Source: Deltaproteobacteria bacterium
GTDB taxonomy: Bacteria; Desulfobacterota; Desulfuromonadia; Geobacterales; Pseudopelobacteraceae
Reading direction: 5' to 3'
DNA: 14,909 bases
NCBI GenBank assembly: GCA_016219145.1
Contig: JACRCG010000133.1
Coordinates: 1 to 14,909, forward strand
Numbering within the stretch: position 1 is the first letter of the stretch; each line of letters starts with the position of its first letter. The notes beneath the pieces were generated by a model. That model did not search any database and was not told the origin of the DNA. It saw only the letters and a list, made by a program, of their open reading frames with translations. The translations under genes and the position numbers were made by a program. Positions 14,875 to 14,909 of this stretch are shown here, in pieces.

Positions 14875-14909
14875 TACTCTCACAGAGTTCACAGAGACAC
14901 AGAGAAAAA
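14875..14909 (+). repeat. Short CACAGAG repeat tract at the right edge
   Basis: CACAGAG occurs three times, at 14881-14887, 14890-14896 and 14898-14904, with 8-9 bp periodicity, ending in AAAAA at the window edge. The first copy is part of a small hairpin, ACTCT-CAC-AGAGT (14876-14888). It starts 16 nt after the CpoB-like gene and is cut off, so its full size is unknown. It may be the start of a dispersed intergenic repeat. Confidence 0.5.

Noticed and set aside
14881..14904. Closely spaced CACAGAG copies considered as a CRISPR array
   Set aside because: The units are 7 bp with 1-2 bp between them, far too short for CRISPR repeats and spacers.

Overview
The window looks like ordinary chromosomal DNA from a Gram-negative bacterium with lipid A and a full outer-membrane assembly machinery. 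Gene order (lysS, one LolC/E-type permease, lolD, bamA, skp, lpxD, fabZ, lpxA), protein style and moderate GC content suggest a Geobacter-like member of Desulfuromonadales/Desulfobacterota. The taxon is inferred from recall of similar loci, not from a search. I see no mobile element, tRNA, rRNA or CRISPR array.

Layout, reading the minus strand from right to left. hppA (13779 to 11728) is a membrane pyrophosphatase with its own promoter and a strong intrinsic terminator. After it come ten same-strand genes: an RNase E/G (11582 to 9357), an NHL-repeat lipoprotein (9303 to 8158), lysS, lolC/E, lolD, bamA, skp/ompH, lpxD, fabZ and a truncated lpxA that runs off the left edge. Gaps between these ten range from an 8-nt overlap to 53 nt, I see no terminator between them, and the only good promoter lies ahead of the RNase gene. 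One long transcript is therefore plausible. On the plus strand at the right end, diverging from hppA, is a CpoB/YbgF-like lipoprotein (14008 to 14859) with its own promoter.

The genes share an envelope theme. LpxA and LpxD carry out two acylation steps of lipid A synthesis, and FabZ works in the fatty-acid pathway that supplies their acyl-ACP. Skp is a periplasmic chaperone for outer-membrane proteins and BamA inserts them. LolD with the LolC/E permease releases lipoproteins from the inner membrane. Two predicted clients of that route, the NHL lipoprotein and the CpoB-like lipoprotein, are encoded nearby. LysRS and the RNase are housekeeping genes in the same run.

I do not find a clearly new system. 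The points most worth a second look are the NHL lipoprotein of unknown role at the head of the cluster, the long RNase E-like basic tail, the compact control region where the hppA terminator overlaps the RNase promoter and a 5' UTR hairpin, the repeat and palindrome arrangement at the hppA promoter, and a short CACAGAG repeat tract at the right edge.
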